Below are positions 35,921-48,469 of a stretch of 64,000 bases of DNA, in pieces. The position numbers and the translations under genes were made by a program. This DNA is from Siphonodentalium dalli (taxonomy: Eukaryota > Mollusca > Scaphopoda > Gadilida > Siphonodentaliidae). Each line of letters starts with the position of its first letter. Position 1 is the first letter of the stretch. The notes beneath the pieces were generated by a model. It did no database searches, was not told where the DNA came from, and saw nothing but the letters and a program-made list of their open reading frames with translations. The stretch covers positions 63,456,609 to 63,520,608 of the forward strand of contig CP136066.1 of the NCBI GenBank assembly GCA_032622095.1, in the 5' to 3' direction.

Positions 35921-38638
35921 TAAACTATATTATATTATGTATAACATGTATTTTGTATAACTGTTATTTTGTGTGAACCATAAAAAACCATATGTGCGAA
36001 TTATGCCTGAATTAAACAATTGTGTATTATATATTATCAAATTCTGCATTCATTTTATTCATTTTTAATTACTGGTTGGTGGGCTAGTGAATATGTTCAT
36101 TGGAATTTTGTTCATTCTATTTTATTTATTTCTTTAATATAACTATCTCTCAGTAAATATAGCAAGAATTGTATGTATTTACCTTGCCCAGCATAAGTCA
36201 AATAAATGTCATTAGTTGCTTAATGATATGTCCGCCCAAATCCTGGACAAATGAACTAAACCATCCGTCAAATATCTCCCACCCGGAAATATATTTGCAA
36301 CTCTTCCCAGTTTTGCTCTAGAGCGTTGCAGGATAAATATCTTTTTCAAGATCTCATTTGAGAATTTTTGTTATCTATTTATCCAGTGATTTATCAGGCA
36401 ATTTTGGCAAAATGTGCGTCTAGTCATAAGACTAAAATGTCAAGTCTAATCTATATTTCATAGATTTCTCCAGATATAAGATGCACCCACATATTATGAT
36501 AATGGAGTATTACATTCATACGTCCAGAGATTTTTTGTTCAATGAAATTACCTTAGATATTTGAAACACAAAGAGGCAATCATGTGCTATAATCTCACAA
36601 ATTATTTCCCCTAAATGAATTTTTTTTAATATTGTGAACACTACATTTACCCATCTATAACACGAATATTTCGACATCTGTTTCTCTTAAATTTTACCTA
36701 ATATACATATATGGGCAGTCCTATCGACGAGTTTCCAATACTGATATCAGTAGCGTAATCAATTGTACATGTTTTTGAAGATTTCCACTGTATGTTGCGT
36801 TTAACTTCGTTTTGGTTAAGATGAAATAAAAAAGCAAGTGTTCTAAAATAGATTGGGGAAACACCTGGAAGTCCTGTACTCTACAATGCTTTTAATAAAT
36901 TTTATTTATTTTTGTATACGGGATCTTGGGTTGTCACTCTTACTCTTATGTGAAAACCAATCATTATTTTAAGAATTAATTACTCTATGGAAGATAATTT
37001 TATGCTCTCAAATTGTACACTCTATGGAGTACAAAGTTGCCTATTTTGTTTGCCACCGCGATTTGTCATACGACCACATGTCATAATATTGCCTTTTTCA
37101 AACATAAACGAAAAAGCAAGGCCTCAATGTAGAGGACTATCATAATAGCTACTTGTAAGCTAATATGCTGAAAACAAAACAAAACATTTTCCAGCTATGA
37201 GTACCGAAAATAGGGGATATTGAGAGCATAAATAATTTTTATATATATGCCTAATAATAATCTGGGACCAATTGTTGTATATAAAAATGTTCTATGTGAT
37301 AATCAGTAATGTGTGTTGGTTGTATTGTTAGAATTTTAGCTCATTATTTTGTCAATTTTTGGCCATATTGTAAGACATTGAAACTATGATACGTTTTGGG
37401 ATGTCCTTCAATATGATTTTTCCACTTCCCTTGATCCTTAAAATTGCCAATCCTAAATGCCCATGTGCAGTCACCTATATTATGTATTCTCCTGATATAT
37501 GGGTTTGAGGTTCTTAGTTATACTATCGATACAACGTCAATTGATGATTATCCCAGACACATAGCTTCATATGTGTAACCAAATTATTGATTAGTAAAAT
37601 GTTTGCTGAAGGAAACTCATATTTATACCCGAAATTAGATATTCGCTCGGCTAATATTGTGTTTTTGTCGCAAGAACTGATATCTGAATTATCTCTGGGC
37701 TACTTTCAATTCCACTGTGTAATATCAGTTATACATAAAATACTTTCAACTAAATAGACAAGCGCTGGTAGGTATGGAATACTCCACAGGGCCCTGTATA
37801 CAGTAGATTCCTAATACCTGTTTTGTTTTGTTTGCTGTGCGTGAAGCCGAACGCAAAGTCTTGTTACCAGGTAAAGGGAAATTACTCTAATGTTATATGC
37901 GAATTGATATATAGCAATGCATATTTGCATCAGTTGGAGAGTGCATGGTTTAATTGATACATACACATTTAAAGGTACATCTCTGGGTTACACTGGTGTA
38001 AATGTTTTCCATAGGCCTCAGTGCTAACGTTTTAGCGTATAGTGTTGGCAATATAAATGTTGGGTCCAAAATTTTCTTTAAATCTGAAAAATTGACATTT
38101 TGGGAAACTTTTTACACAAAAAAATCATGTCTGTCTAGCAAGGAATTCGCCTTTAAATCTTATGTTTTCGTAACTAGTGTCAGAACCGCATAAAAAAATA
38201 CAGTCATATTTTAGACCACACCAAAAAATTCAAACTTCACTACAAAGGGTTAATTCCTGTGCCAATGGTTATTTTACCTATGGGAAATCATAGGGAAGAG
38301 GTGTGATGATTTTTTTATGTGAAAAGCACACAAGGCTATTGACCAATCAGGGCCCAGTGTCTATTTTATTCTCTCCTATATATTCCTCCCGCATCCGCTA
38401 GATGTCACTCGGAACCTTATTTACACCAGTGTAACCTCTGTGACCAGTTTCCGATAATTGAGTACTTGCGTACGGTGAACATTCATTCCATCGGCGTGGA
38501 ACAAACCGGCCAAAACCGGCCAAATAAAGCTTTAACAGCCTAAAATTTCTTCGGTCTGTCTCAATAGAACCATACACATATGGATATCATTGGAACCGGC
38601 TCATTTACAACATTGTGATGGTTACAGTTATGCCCTGT
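35921..38638. other. AT-rich non-coding stretch
   Basis: About 2.7 kb in which I recognise no gene, transposon end or RNA. The longest open frames are short and have no family signature. Confidence 0.5.
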
Positions 38639-38707
38639 GCCAATGCATTCTCTTATATATGCGAGTCGACCATAGGTCGCCTCGCATATATAAGAGAATG
38701 CATTGGC
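38639..38707. repeat. 69-nt near-perfect hairpin, copy 1
   Basis: Two 33-nt arms (gccaatgcattctcttatat... and its complement) flank an 'ata' loop, with one T/C mismatch in the stem. The same hairpin occurs five times in the window (38639, 38740, 45711, 45999, 48470). Confidence 0.92.
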
Positions 38708-38739
38708 CTTTACCAATTTTATAATTTTTAATGTGTTAA

Positions 38740-38808
38740 GCCAATGCATTCTCTTATATATGCGAGGCGACCTATGGTCGACTTGCATATATCAGAGAAT
38801 GCATTGGC
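38740..38808. repeat. 69-nt hairpin, copy 2 (inverted to copy 1)
   Basis: Reverse-orientation copy 32 bp after copy 1, with two changes in its right arm (cttgcatatatcag). Copies 1 and 2 thus also form a larger inverted repeat. Its flank 'gcacagggccgttctgttgg' matches, in reverse, the flank of copy 5. Confidence 0.92.
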
Positions 38809-39713
38809 ACAGGGCCGTTCTGTTGGGTAAAGAGTTAAGAGCATATGCTAGTTCATTTTAAAAACAAGTTGAGTGCGTGGAATGCTTGTTACAAATTTAC
38901 CATGTTTATCCCATCTCGATTGCGTATTATAGCAGAATATAGGGAATCCGATATATGCGTGACGTGCATGCATGACACCCTATTCATATCTGCACCCTTG
39001 CCCCAAATGCAATGGGAGGTCGCTTCTCTGCCCTTTATCTAAGATCAAAGTGTGGTATCCGAACCCGATGGCGGCGATGGGGTTCGCTATGCTTTGATCT
39101 GACCCATGCTGGGTTATACGTCTCTAATGGAGGTTACTCGGGACGGGACTTCTGAAGGATGCGTTCGCAGCCTATGGGTGACGGATGGTCATGACTGACA
39201 ATGACGGACAGAAGACGGTCTTCTAGCTCGCAGACGGACCCCCTGATTGGCGCTTTGACTAGCTCATAAGGATGGAGAACCTCTTAATGGGTGACTTCAG
39301 CTGATAAGAGTGGTCCGCAAAAGCTCCAGGCTGTTTAAAAAAAAACCCGAGCCAATGGGAAAATGAAAACTACTTGCAAGCACCTTCATTGCTATGGCAC
39401 AAGCATCACGAAAATACGATTACATCATTATTACGCTGAAACGAGTACAAATTACAAAATATAAGTGAAAACGCTCTTTATAAGAGATGGATGTTTATTG
39501 ACCTACATCATAGACGACGATATATACAGCTTTACTGGTATTTATATATATATACGTGGTTCGAGGTTAAATATATTTGAAGATGTATTATCGAACAAAA
39601 AAGGGAGAGAGACGAATAGAGCGGCCAAAAATAAAACCCATACAGAAACAAACGTACACATGGTTATTCTATGGTGTCAATCGGACAGGAAAACAGGTGC
39701 AAATATATCAGTA
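38809..39713. other. Sequence without recognised features
   Basis: No recognisable gene. A patch at about 39040-39110 mirrors itself weakly (gatcaaagtgtggt / tgctttgatc). Confidence 0.4.
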
Positions 39714-40357
39714 CTAGCAGGTGGACCCGACTTCGTCCGGGCTGTTTGCCCTCTGCTTTTTGGCGAATTGCGCGATTTGACCTTGAATTGTCCATTTTGA
39801 AGGTCAAGGTCAGGTGGGGTCACGATTTGACCCGTCCAAAACACTGCCCGGACAAAAGTACCCGACAAAAGTACCCGTCGAAATCCATCCGGTTTTACCC
39901 GATTTGACCTCGAATTCATCGTTTTGAAGGTCAAGGTCAGGTCGGTCTGACGATTTGACCCGTTCAAAACACTCAGTGGACAAAAGTTACCCCACGTATC
40001 AAATTGTCGTCGAAATCCCATCAAAATTCGCGATTCGACCTTGAATTGACCCGATTTCAAGGTCAAGGTCACGTCGCATGGGCAAACGAATAGGTTACGA
40101 CACTCCCCATACGAAAGAGTCCCCAGACACTAATTGTCATCGAAATCCCGTGACACTCGGGCGTTCGACCTTGAAATGACCCGATTTCAAGGTCATGGTC
40201 ACGTCGCACGGGCAAATTAACAGGCCCATGTCACTCCCCGGCCGAAAGTACCCCCACGTACCAAGTTTCATCGAAATCGGCTAGGCCGTTTTCGAGTCCA
40301 TCGCGAACACACACACACAGACAGACAGACAGATTTCCCAAAATATATAATAGAAGA
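39714..40357 (-). mobile_element. Non-autonomous Helitron-like element
   Basis: The + strand shows A|CTAGCAGGTGGACCCGACTT with the gacccgacttcgtccgggct hairpin, and ends (caga)n, 'ccaaaatatataatagaaga' then T. On the minus strand this is TC...hairpin...CTAG|T. Inside are repeated blocks around 'ttgaaggtcaaggtca' and 'gatttgacccgtccaaaaca', about 120 bp apart. No enzyme is encoded. Confidence 0.7.
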
Positions 40358-42242
40358 TGGGCTCTCATTACCCGAGATGTCACCAGAAAGGGGAATTTCA
40401 GCGACCATCATATTTATGTTTCCCAACTATTTTAATTTCGTGATCCGGTTGTCGCGGGGGTCAATATACGGGCAAAATATTATTTTTCCCCACATTTTCC
40501 TCACGGTACCCAACCAAGGACTCTAATGACGTAGTAGCTCAACTTGATGTTGGTCCTTCGGTACCCCGCTGTTTTTAGACCGACCGGGTCGTTGAACATT
40601 GATTCATGCATGGATAAATTGAAACCGAAAGTGTCACGGGGTAAGTGTTGTGGGCCACATGCGTCTGAAATGGACACTACTACATAACTAAAACTAATCA
40701 TATAAATAGCGTTCATATCAGCTTAGTACATATGTAGGAATATTGGTACACCATGTTCCTACAAATATTCTAAGCTGATACCATGACATTTCCCTGGTCA
40801 GTGACTAACGCACCAATGTTCCTGGATATCTACTAAGTTGATAAGGAACGCAATTTATATGATTAATTATTGATTGGTGCTCATTTAAGAAGTCGGAGGT
40901 CCACATCACTTATCCCGTGACACTCCCCGTGTGAATTTATCCCTTTTCAACGACCCGATCAGTCGAGAAAGGTGGAGTCAGCATCCAAGTTGACCTAACG
41001 TCCGCCACGCACAATATTATACAAATAGACATTGAATTTACGTGTATAATATTGTATCAAACGGGTTTTCGAAAAGAAACAAAAATTGTTGCAGCAAAAC
41101 TCGACGATGTTCCGTTTTCTACTACAGAACTCGTGACCTCAAATTACTACATAACTCGTTGAATTTACCACAGAAGTCATGTATTAATATTTTATCTCAT
41201 TTTAGATTTGTTGAAATCGCTGCCAAAGTTAGAGAGACCAAATTTTAATGCCAATTTCCATCGAAGGAAAATGACTATGCACTCATAAAGAGTAGTTTCA
41301 ACGTAATTTTCGGAGTCACATACCTCGATAAATTTACATAACACGCCCCGCTACAAATGTATTTCCTCCAATACACTTAGTATTCAAGTACTTCATATTT
41401 GTTCGGCAATGTGTGTTTCAAGATTTATGATCTTCCTCTAACAAAAGTGACAAATCTTCCTCTGAGTTTAAAAGTATAAACTGTCTTTTCCGTATCTCGG
41501 GTTTAGCCACCGTTTGTTGTTTATTTCGGCCAATTTGGCCGGTTACTTCATGTGACTTTTTCATCTGACGTGTGTGTCGGATAATTGATCTGGAGGATTT
41601 ATGTAAATGTTAGCCCAAACTACATTTCCAAGTAACGATGGTTTTGTTGTTTATTTTGAGGAATAATACCGCGTCAGATGAATTCAGCCCAAATATGTTA
41701 ACAGTTGTCGTGTCAAACATTCGGCAGTAGGTTAGCGTTATTTAGTATTTGTGGATGTCCTTTAACATGGGGAAAATAGACTACTGCGCTTGAACGAGCA
41801 TGTGAATTTGTCGTTTTTAATGTACAGCAACTTGATAATCAATAACAGAGGCATTCTCTGTCAAATAAGGTCGCTCTATTTACGGTATTAATTGCGGAAC
41901 TTTCTAAAGTAAACTACGCGTAAACGGATACATACGGTAAATTATAGAATGTGCCGGAATCGGCCTAATCGCCCCATGGCCAACTCGCCAGGTCGACGTG
42001 TGTCAATTCGGTACCTACTATAACATGTACCCGAGTCCGATTCGGAATAAAAGATGTATACGGGTGTTATATAGCGTTTGGTCCGTTGTTTCTCAATGAA
42101 TATTATTGAAATTTGGTGTATATGTCCGGGCTGGGACATGGAATACAACAACGTTTGAATTGTTTTTAAATTTACAAATTTGTTGATTTTATTCAATTTT
42201 TTTTCGTTCTGAAAACACACTATAAAGTGTATATAATATAAT
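40358..42242. other. Non-coding; one hairpin at 40716-40780
   Basis: The hairpin pairs 'atcagcttag' and 'tgtaggaa' with 'ttcctaca' and 'ctaagctgat' around a short centre. No gene is recognised in the rest. Confidence 0.5.
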
Positions 42243-42540
42243 AAAGAACACGAAACATACATAATTTATAAACTGTTAACAAAAGATATCAAATTCAATA
42301 CATGACAAAGATGACTCAGTGGAGTTTATAAAGTGAACATAAAAACATTGAGGTAAGAATCTTTTTAAGGAATGCAACTTTATTTAATGATAATAAACAC
42401 ATAAATTAAAATAACAAACATGAGACATACATGATTTATAAACTATTAACAAAAGATATCAAACTCAATACATGACAAAGATGACTCAGTGAAGTTTATA
42501 AAGTGAACATAAAAATATTAAGGTAAGAATCTTTTTAAGC
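42243..42540 (+). repeat. Tandem duplication, about 169-bp spacing
   Basis: A segment of about 128 bp (containing 'caaagatgactcagtg' and 'ggtaagaatctttttaag') is present at 42243-42370 and again at 42412-42539 with about ten differences. Confidence 0.85.
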
Positions 42541-43981
42541 ATTACTAAACCGTTTAGCACAGACCACAGTTCACTTCACTCATCCGATCATCACCAAACT
42601 TCATATTTATCTTGATATTGATCTATCAGATGAGAGCTATCAAATATTTTTTTAATTTCATAGGAAAAAATGGTCGCCAGCGGCCATATTGCATTTACGT
42701 TATATTTTATCGCGTCATGTCGATATCTAGTATTACTTAGAAATTTCACCTTTCCAGATTCATAATTGCTCCATTGACTGTAACAGATGAAATTATTCCC
42801 CTCTTCGGATAGAGTGTCACTGAAACTTTATTTTGTCAGACTGTCTGTATAATCACTGATTATATATGGCAATAATCTGTAATAAGATGTAGCACTATTT
42901 TATTTTATATTTACATGCAGTGCTGTTTTTATACATCAATTCTAATCCCCCTAGATCATCATGTGATCGATCATACATCGCGCGAGGACCTGGTTGAATT
43001 AAGGGGGGTTTTATGGATCACTTCTGTCCTCAAGCTAGATTATACTTATGACATTTAATGGCATGTTCCTAACGTGGAGGGTTAGATATGCTTGAGAAAC
43101 CACCACTCTTTAATTCACACCAAGTTCTCAGCTGTCATGTTCGGATATTAGAACCCATAGCCATGATATATGGTTTATTTTGTGTATACTAGTAATATAG
43201 TTATTTTCAGTACCTTTATATACCAGTACTGTGTATAACAATGCATATAAATTAATCCATGTATACATGTATATTGATTCAACGGATTCAGTGGTTTTGT
43301 CCATCAGTCTATCAAATTTGCGGGGAAAACATGGCCACAAGCAGTACACCCTGCTAAATTTCGAATTTGAATCAATTGGCGCACCCTGCAGCCAGCTTTT
43401 ATTGGAGAACTTTTTCTTATGTGGATATTTTGGGTCACCGCTAGATGTGAGCCATATTTTGTTCTCAAACTGTCCTTGTGAAGACATCACTGCCAGCGGT
43501 GATCTTCAATTTTACTATTTTTATGGCTAAATAATTTGGTGATCCTACAGACGACACCCTTGTCCGATCGTCATCGGATTCCACAATTATCTTCTGGATA
43601 ACCAGGGTGAGAGTAATCTAATTTTCCCGAATTTCGTTAAAAAACATTACCACAGGCAGCAATTTGGTATCTTACTCTTTGATCCTCTTTTGCATGACTG
43701 AATTGTTTAGCAACTGTACAGACATATCCCTCATCTGGTTTTTATATACATGTATATCTCTTCATGCGGATAGCCAGTATTACGTAGGTACTTCAACTTT
43801 CTGCATTCCTGTCATCATTTGAAATATAAAAATTTACCTGATACATGCACCCTTCAAAATTTGTTTCGTCGTATCTATTTTAATGACCCGTATGGTAATA
43901 TTGATACAGATATATTTGTCAAACATTTCTTTGTACAATATACAGGTATTTAGTTTGTAACTAAATCTAGAAATATATAAT
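42541..43981. other. Non-coding sequence without recognised genes
   Basis: Loose similarity between about 42560-42700 and 43560-43700 (gatcgtcatc, caccaaacttcat/ccacaattatctt) suggests an old repeat. Nothing else supportable. Confidence 0.4.
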
Positions 43982-44483
43982 AGTAGCTCGTGGACCCCAC
44001 TTCGTCCGGGATGTTCCCCTCTGATTTTCGGAGAAATGCGCGATTTAAACTTGAATTGACTATTTTAAAGGTGAAGGTCATGTCGGGGTCACGATTTGAC
44101 CCGTCCAAAACACTCCCCGGACAAAAGTCACGACAAAAGTACCCGTCGAAATCCGCCCGGCTTTATACCCGATTTGACCTTGAATTGACAATTTGAATGT
44201 CAAGATCAGGTCAGGGTCATGATTTGACCCACCCGAAACACTCCTGGGACAAAAGTAACAGTAGGTATCAAATTTCGTTGAAATACTTCCGTTTTACCAG
44301 ATTTGACCTTGAATTGATCTTTTTGAATGTCAAAGTCAGGTCGGGATCAAGATTTGACCCGTCCAAAATACTCCCTGGAAATAATTTCCCCTAGGTATCA
44401 AATTTCGTCAAATCTGTCCGGCAGTTTTCCCGGCCATAGCTAACAGACAAACAGACAGACAAATGTCCAAAATATATATTAAA
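43982..44483 (-). mobile_element. Non-autonomous Helitron-like element, damaged end
   Basis: It begins tagctcgtggaccccacttc, close to the CTAG-hairpin end of the neighbouring family but lacking the first C. It carries the 'gatttgacccgtccaaaaca' blocks of 39714-40357 and ends '(caga)n ... ccaaaatatatattaa' directly against the next element. Confidence 0.6.
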
Positions 44484-44866
44484 CTAGCTGATGTACTCGA
44501 CTTCGTTCGGGCTAGTTAGGGATTTTTTTTGTGATCGCCTCCATTTGGACAGTACCCAGTATATACAGCGTCTGGCCAAACTATTGTTCAATTGGTCCAG
44601 AAACATGCCTATATCAGCACGTTCGAGAACATGGTCCCACGTGAAATTGGACCCGTCCATATTGCTCCCGGGATCGAAGTAGTCCTACACACAAATTTTT
44701 AGTCGGATCGGTCAAGGTCCAGAAACATGCCTATGAGCGAGGTCAAGTTGACACGTTAAATACCAAATTCGAGCAGTGTTAGAGTCTATAACACATACAC
44801 ACATGCATTCACGCATACACACATACATACATACATACAGACAGGTGTTTCAAAATGTATAATCGA
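44484..44866 (-). mobile_element. Non-autonomous Helitron-like element, abutting the previous one
   Basis: A|CTAGCTGATGTACTCGACTT with a hairpin (cgacttcgttcggg) is at the left. At the right is (cata)n(caga), then 'tttcaaaatgtataatcga' and T. The 383-bp element is a diverged relative of the array at 10814. Confidence 0.65.
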
Positions 44867-45289
44867 TAGCTACAACAATTCTATGGTAGATAGTTCACGG
44901 CCGACCTGATGCATGCATCTTAGTTTTCTTGTTACCCTTGGTCGCGGACATGTATGTGCGGGCTGTGTGCACCGGGTTGTCTGGGCGTTCGGGTCGGCCG
45001 GGTGTTGTCTGTGTGCGTGTGTATGTGTCTCTCTTTGAGCGATCGTGTCGGTATGTCGTGGCCGTCGATGTGTGTCCCCGATATACGACATGGATTGAGG
45101 ATACTGTACCGACAGAGCAATTTGGTCCGATATTGAATTTATATAGGCCATCTTGATAACACAATAAATAGTTAATTTTGTTTAATGGTTGCACCTCTAA
45201 TGTTCTCATGCACAATTATATTGCACAACGTTTTTGATCATATATGAATATTTCGCGTTGCTTCGGGTTTATTTGATCATGTGATAAAA
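44867..45289. other. Sequence without recognised genes
   Basis: A G/T-rich patch (about 44950-45080) gives several overlapping open frames on both strands, a sign of composition rather than coding. Confidence 0.45.
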
Positions 45290-45435
45290 GGTATCTCACA
45301 CTCGTCCTATTTTATACGTAATTTATCAACCTCGTCCTCTAAATTCTATTTGAGCCTCGGTAAACCTCGGCTCAAATCGAATTTAGTGAACTCGGTTGAT
45401 AAATTCCGTATAAAATAGAAACTCATGTGAGATCC
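45290..45435. mobile_element. Foldback MITE, arms about 65 nt
   Basis: Left arm 'ggtatctcacactcgtccta' ... 'ctaaattctatttgagcc' pairs with 'ggctcaaatcgaatttag' ... 'actcatgtgagatcc', around tcggtaaacctc. There are several mismatches and no coding content. Confidence 0.82.
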
Positions 45436-45654
45436 TCTATACATATAACTTTAGATAAACGTTTGATTCGGAAAAGGTTTGTAGTTAAAGTTAAAAAATT
45501 ATATTTCGAATAATTAAAGATAAATTATTTTCTCCTTCTGTCATGCACACCACATGTCTAAAAAAAATGCTTTTTGTTTACAGATTAGTTTAAGAAATAT
45601 GAGGTTCACATGCTCGAAGATTTCTGATTTGAAATATTGCATAAGACATAGTTG

Positions 45655-46124
45655 TATATATGACCCGCCATATAAAATCCAGTCGTAAGTCGGGATTTTT
45701 TTTACCCTGTGCCAATGCATTCTCTTATATATGCGAGTCGACCATAGGTCGCCTCGCATATATAAGAGAATGCATTGGCCTAACAATTTTTTATAATTTT
45801 TTTATAAATAAATGTTTCTTACAATTTTTAGGACATAAAATAAAAAACATCCATTGCCCTGCAGGGAGCCACATACATATATAGAAGCATATAGAAGAGT
45901 GTCGTCTGCTCATGTTTGTCTGGGGCTCTGTATGGGTGAAATTATAAAATTGTTAAAGAATACAAGAAAAAATTATTAAAATTGTAAACAATTGTTAGGC
46001 CAATGAATTCTCTTATATATGCGAGGCGACCTATGGTCGACTCGCATATATAAGAGAATGCATTGGCACAGGGTAAAAAAAATCCCGACTTACGACTGGA
46101 TTTGATATGGCGGGTCATATATAT
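45655..46124. mobile_element. Composite inverted-repeat element containing two 69-nt hairpins
   Basis: Outer arms of about 125 bp (from 'tatatatgacccgccatata' and 'cgtaagtcgggatttttttt') are inverted at the right end ('aaaaaaaatcccgacttacg ... tatggcgggtcatatata'). Each arm itself contains a complete 69-nt hairpin (45711-45779 and 45999-46067). The centre is AT-rich with 'ttataatttttt'-like runs. No transposase. Confidence 0.88.
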
Positions 46125-46582
46125 GTATATATAGAATGGCTGCCTAATTCTTGTTTTGACAGCATGAGCTCATTTGTTCAGTCAATAAAAGTCAATTGGT
46201 ATGCACCGTGTCGGACAGTATCAACCTTATATTATTCATTATCTCCTTTTGGGTTGGCCAATGTTTGCATTGCATGGTTCGTATTTATAGAAAAGAGTCA
46301 CACACGTTCTCAGCAACCCGGAAGGTAAGATAGCCATACAAATACCGATATTCGATAGTCTAATTTACGATAACGGTCTAGCCTGATCTTGTCCCTGTGT
46401 GGTGTCCACATGCCATTCAAATTAACAGATAAGATAACATGCGCATATGGTTTCGTAATACATCGACATTGCACATGTTTGCATCGCGTAGTAAGATATA
46501 ATCGACACACCATGCAGCCCACATTTATTGGAGAATTGTTTTGAAAATTTAAAGGCATGTTTAGGATCACATACGGAAGCGT

Positions 46583-48059
46583 ATGGGGCCACAGTCGAAA
46601 ATAAATTTCCGCAAATATCTCTTCATTAAGACTTACTATCTCTTAATTAAGACTTTATATCTCTTAATTAAGACTTACGTATCTCTTAGCTAGTCTTAAT
46701 TAAGACTTACTTATCTATTAATTAAGACTTACGTATATCTTAATTAGTCATTCCGTAGCACTTAATTAAGACTTACATATATCTTAATTAAGACTTACTT
46801 ATCTCCTAATAAAGAATTACGTATATCTTAATTAAAACTGTGGCCCCAATAAATCTAAATATTCGCCTGACACCCCACCCCGATCATCCAAAATGCCGCC
46901 GTCCAGAGGAGTTCATTTGGGATCGGTGGTGTGTGTGGCTGTACAGCCGTTGACCGATATAGGTCAAACAAAGGGTGTTCTATGGTGGCCCATAAGACAC
47001 TCTTTCCACGCACCCCATATATAAAACACCGTTAAAAATGGCAGCCGCCCAGAGGTGTTCCAATATGGCACCCATCGCCCGTTGTCCGATTTAGGTCAGA
47101 GTTTTGTAAGGTGGGATCGGGTTGGGATGTGTAGGCTTCTGGAAAAGGTATCATGGGGGTCTACCATACAACAGCCTTTGTTTGACCTAAATCGGTCTAG
47201 GGTCCGAGAAATGTCATGTGTGCCCTATTTGAACACCTCTGGGCGGCGACCATTTTGGATCGGGGTGGGATGTGTGGGATGTCTGAAAGATTGTCTTGTG
47301 GGCCATCATACAACACTCTTTGTTGGATCTAAATCGGTCTAATGACCGCAAAATGGCATGGGCGCCCTATTTGAACCTCTCTGGACGGCGACCATTTTGG
47401 ATCGGGGTGGGTGTATGGAAAAAGTGCCTTGATGTGTGGGGTGAATATTTAGATTGACTTGTGGGCACCCACAACACCATCTGTTTGACATTTGTTAAGT
47501 CTTAATTAAGAGATAAGTATGTCTTAAAGTGATGTGAAACAGTCCACTGGGTGACCAAATAGAAATGGAGAATAATCTGGCTCAAAGTAGTTATTTTTAC
47601 GAATATTAATCCAAATTTACAGCACATACATCGTCATGTTTATATATTAATTCAATGCAATGACTATCGATGGTGAAATTATTTGCGTTAGTTTATCGCC
47701 AATGTTGCGTCCCGAATATAGATGTAAATATTTACAATTAAGCGTAGTTCAGACGGTGATATCTATGGAATGGTATGGTGGATTTCTTTGATACTTTCGG
47801 CAATGTTAGTAGAATGCTACATTCCCACAGTTGGCATAGCGCATGAGTACTAACTTATCAGTTTCACCATAAGTAAGTCTTAATTCAAAGATACGTAAGG
47901 CTTAATTAAGAGATAAGTAAGTCTCAATTAAGAGATAGTAAGACTTAATTAAGAGATACGTAAGTCTTAATTAAGAGATAAGTAAGTCTCAATTAAGAGA
48001 TAGCAAGACTTAATTAAGAGATAAGTAAATCTTAATTAAGAGATAGTCTTAAACAGTCT
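46583..48059. mobile_element. Foldback element built from 'cttaattaagac' tandem arrays
   Basis: A left array (about 46615-46840, roughly ten copies of a 22-24 bp unit like aagacttacgtatctcttaatt) lies between inverted words tggggccacagt (46582) and actgtggcccca (46838). A right array (47872-48058) holds about nine copies in opposite orientation (aattaagagata.gtaagtctt). One more right-type unit is at 47497-47528. Between them, 46852-46910 is inverted at 47385-47455, and 'gacctaaatcggtcta'-type blocks repeat at about 150-165 bp. No ORF of substance. Confidence 0.8.
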
Positions 48060-48424
48060 TAAAGGGGGACTGTACACTAAATACGGCCATTTATGGGACC
48101 ATCTTATTTTATACTCAACAGAATAATATGCAATAAATGAATGAATATGAGCCATAGATTAGGGCAAAATACACTCATATGCTCTATGAATGACGCAAAC
48201 AATATGGTAATTATAATGAAAATGAATTTATGGCGGGAGTCATGAATTCATTTTCGTTATAATTACCATGTAGTTACAATGTAGTTTGTATCGTTCATAC
48301 GGTAAATTGATGTATTTTTCACTCATCCGTGGCTCAAATTCATTCATTTGCTGCATATATTCTGTTGAGTATGAAATGAGATGGTCCCAAAAATGGGCTG
48401 ATTTAGGGTACAGTCTCTCTTTAA
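48060..48424. mobile_element. TTAA-flanked MITE with arms of about 175 bp
   Basis: The left end TTAAAGGGGGACTGTAC is mirrored at the right end GTACAGTCTCTCTTTAA. Matching inner blocks include 'gggaccatct', 'atactcaacagaat', 'aatgaatgaat' and 'aattataatg...catgaattcattttcg' at the centre. TTAA at both ends is compatible with a piggyBac-like target duplication. No coding content. Confidence 0.75.
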
Positions 48425-48469
48425 AGATGCACATTCTGATTAACCCTTTAGCCAACAGAACGGCCCTGT

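Noticed and set aside
39677-40072. 131-codon minus-strand ORF
   Set aside because: Entirely inside the Helitron-like element and reflecting its internal 120-bp repeats.
44870-45215. Several overlapping ORFs on both strands
   Set aside because: Caused by a G/T-rich patch without stops; no motif in any frame.
45711-46067. 69-nt hairpins as microRNA genes
   Set aside because: Stem pairing is too perfect and the copies are embedded in inverted-repeat elements, so a MITE origin is simpler without small-RNA data.
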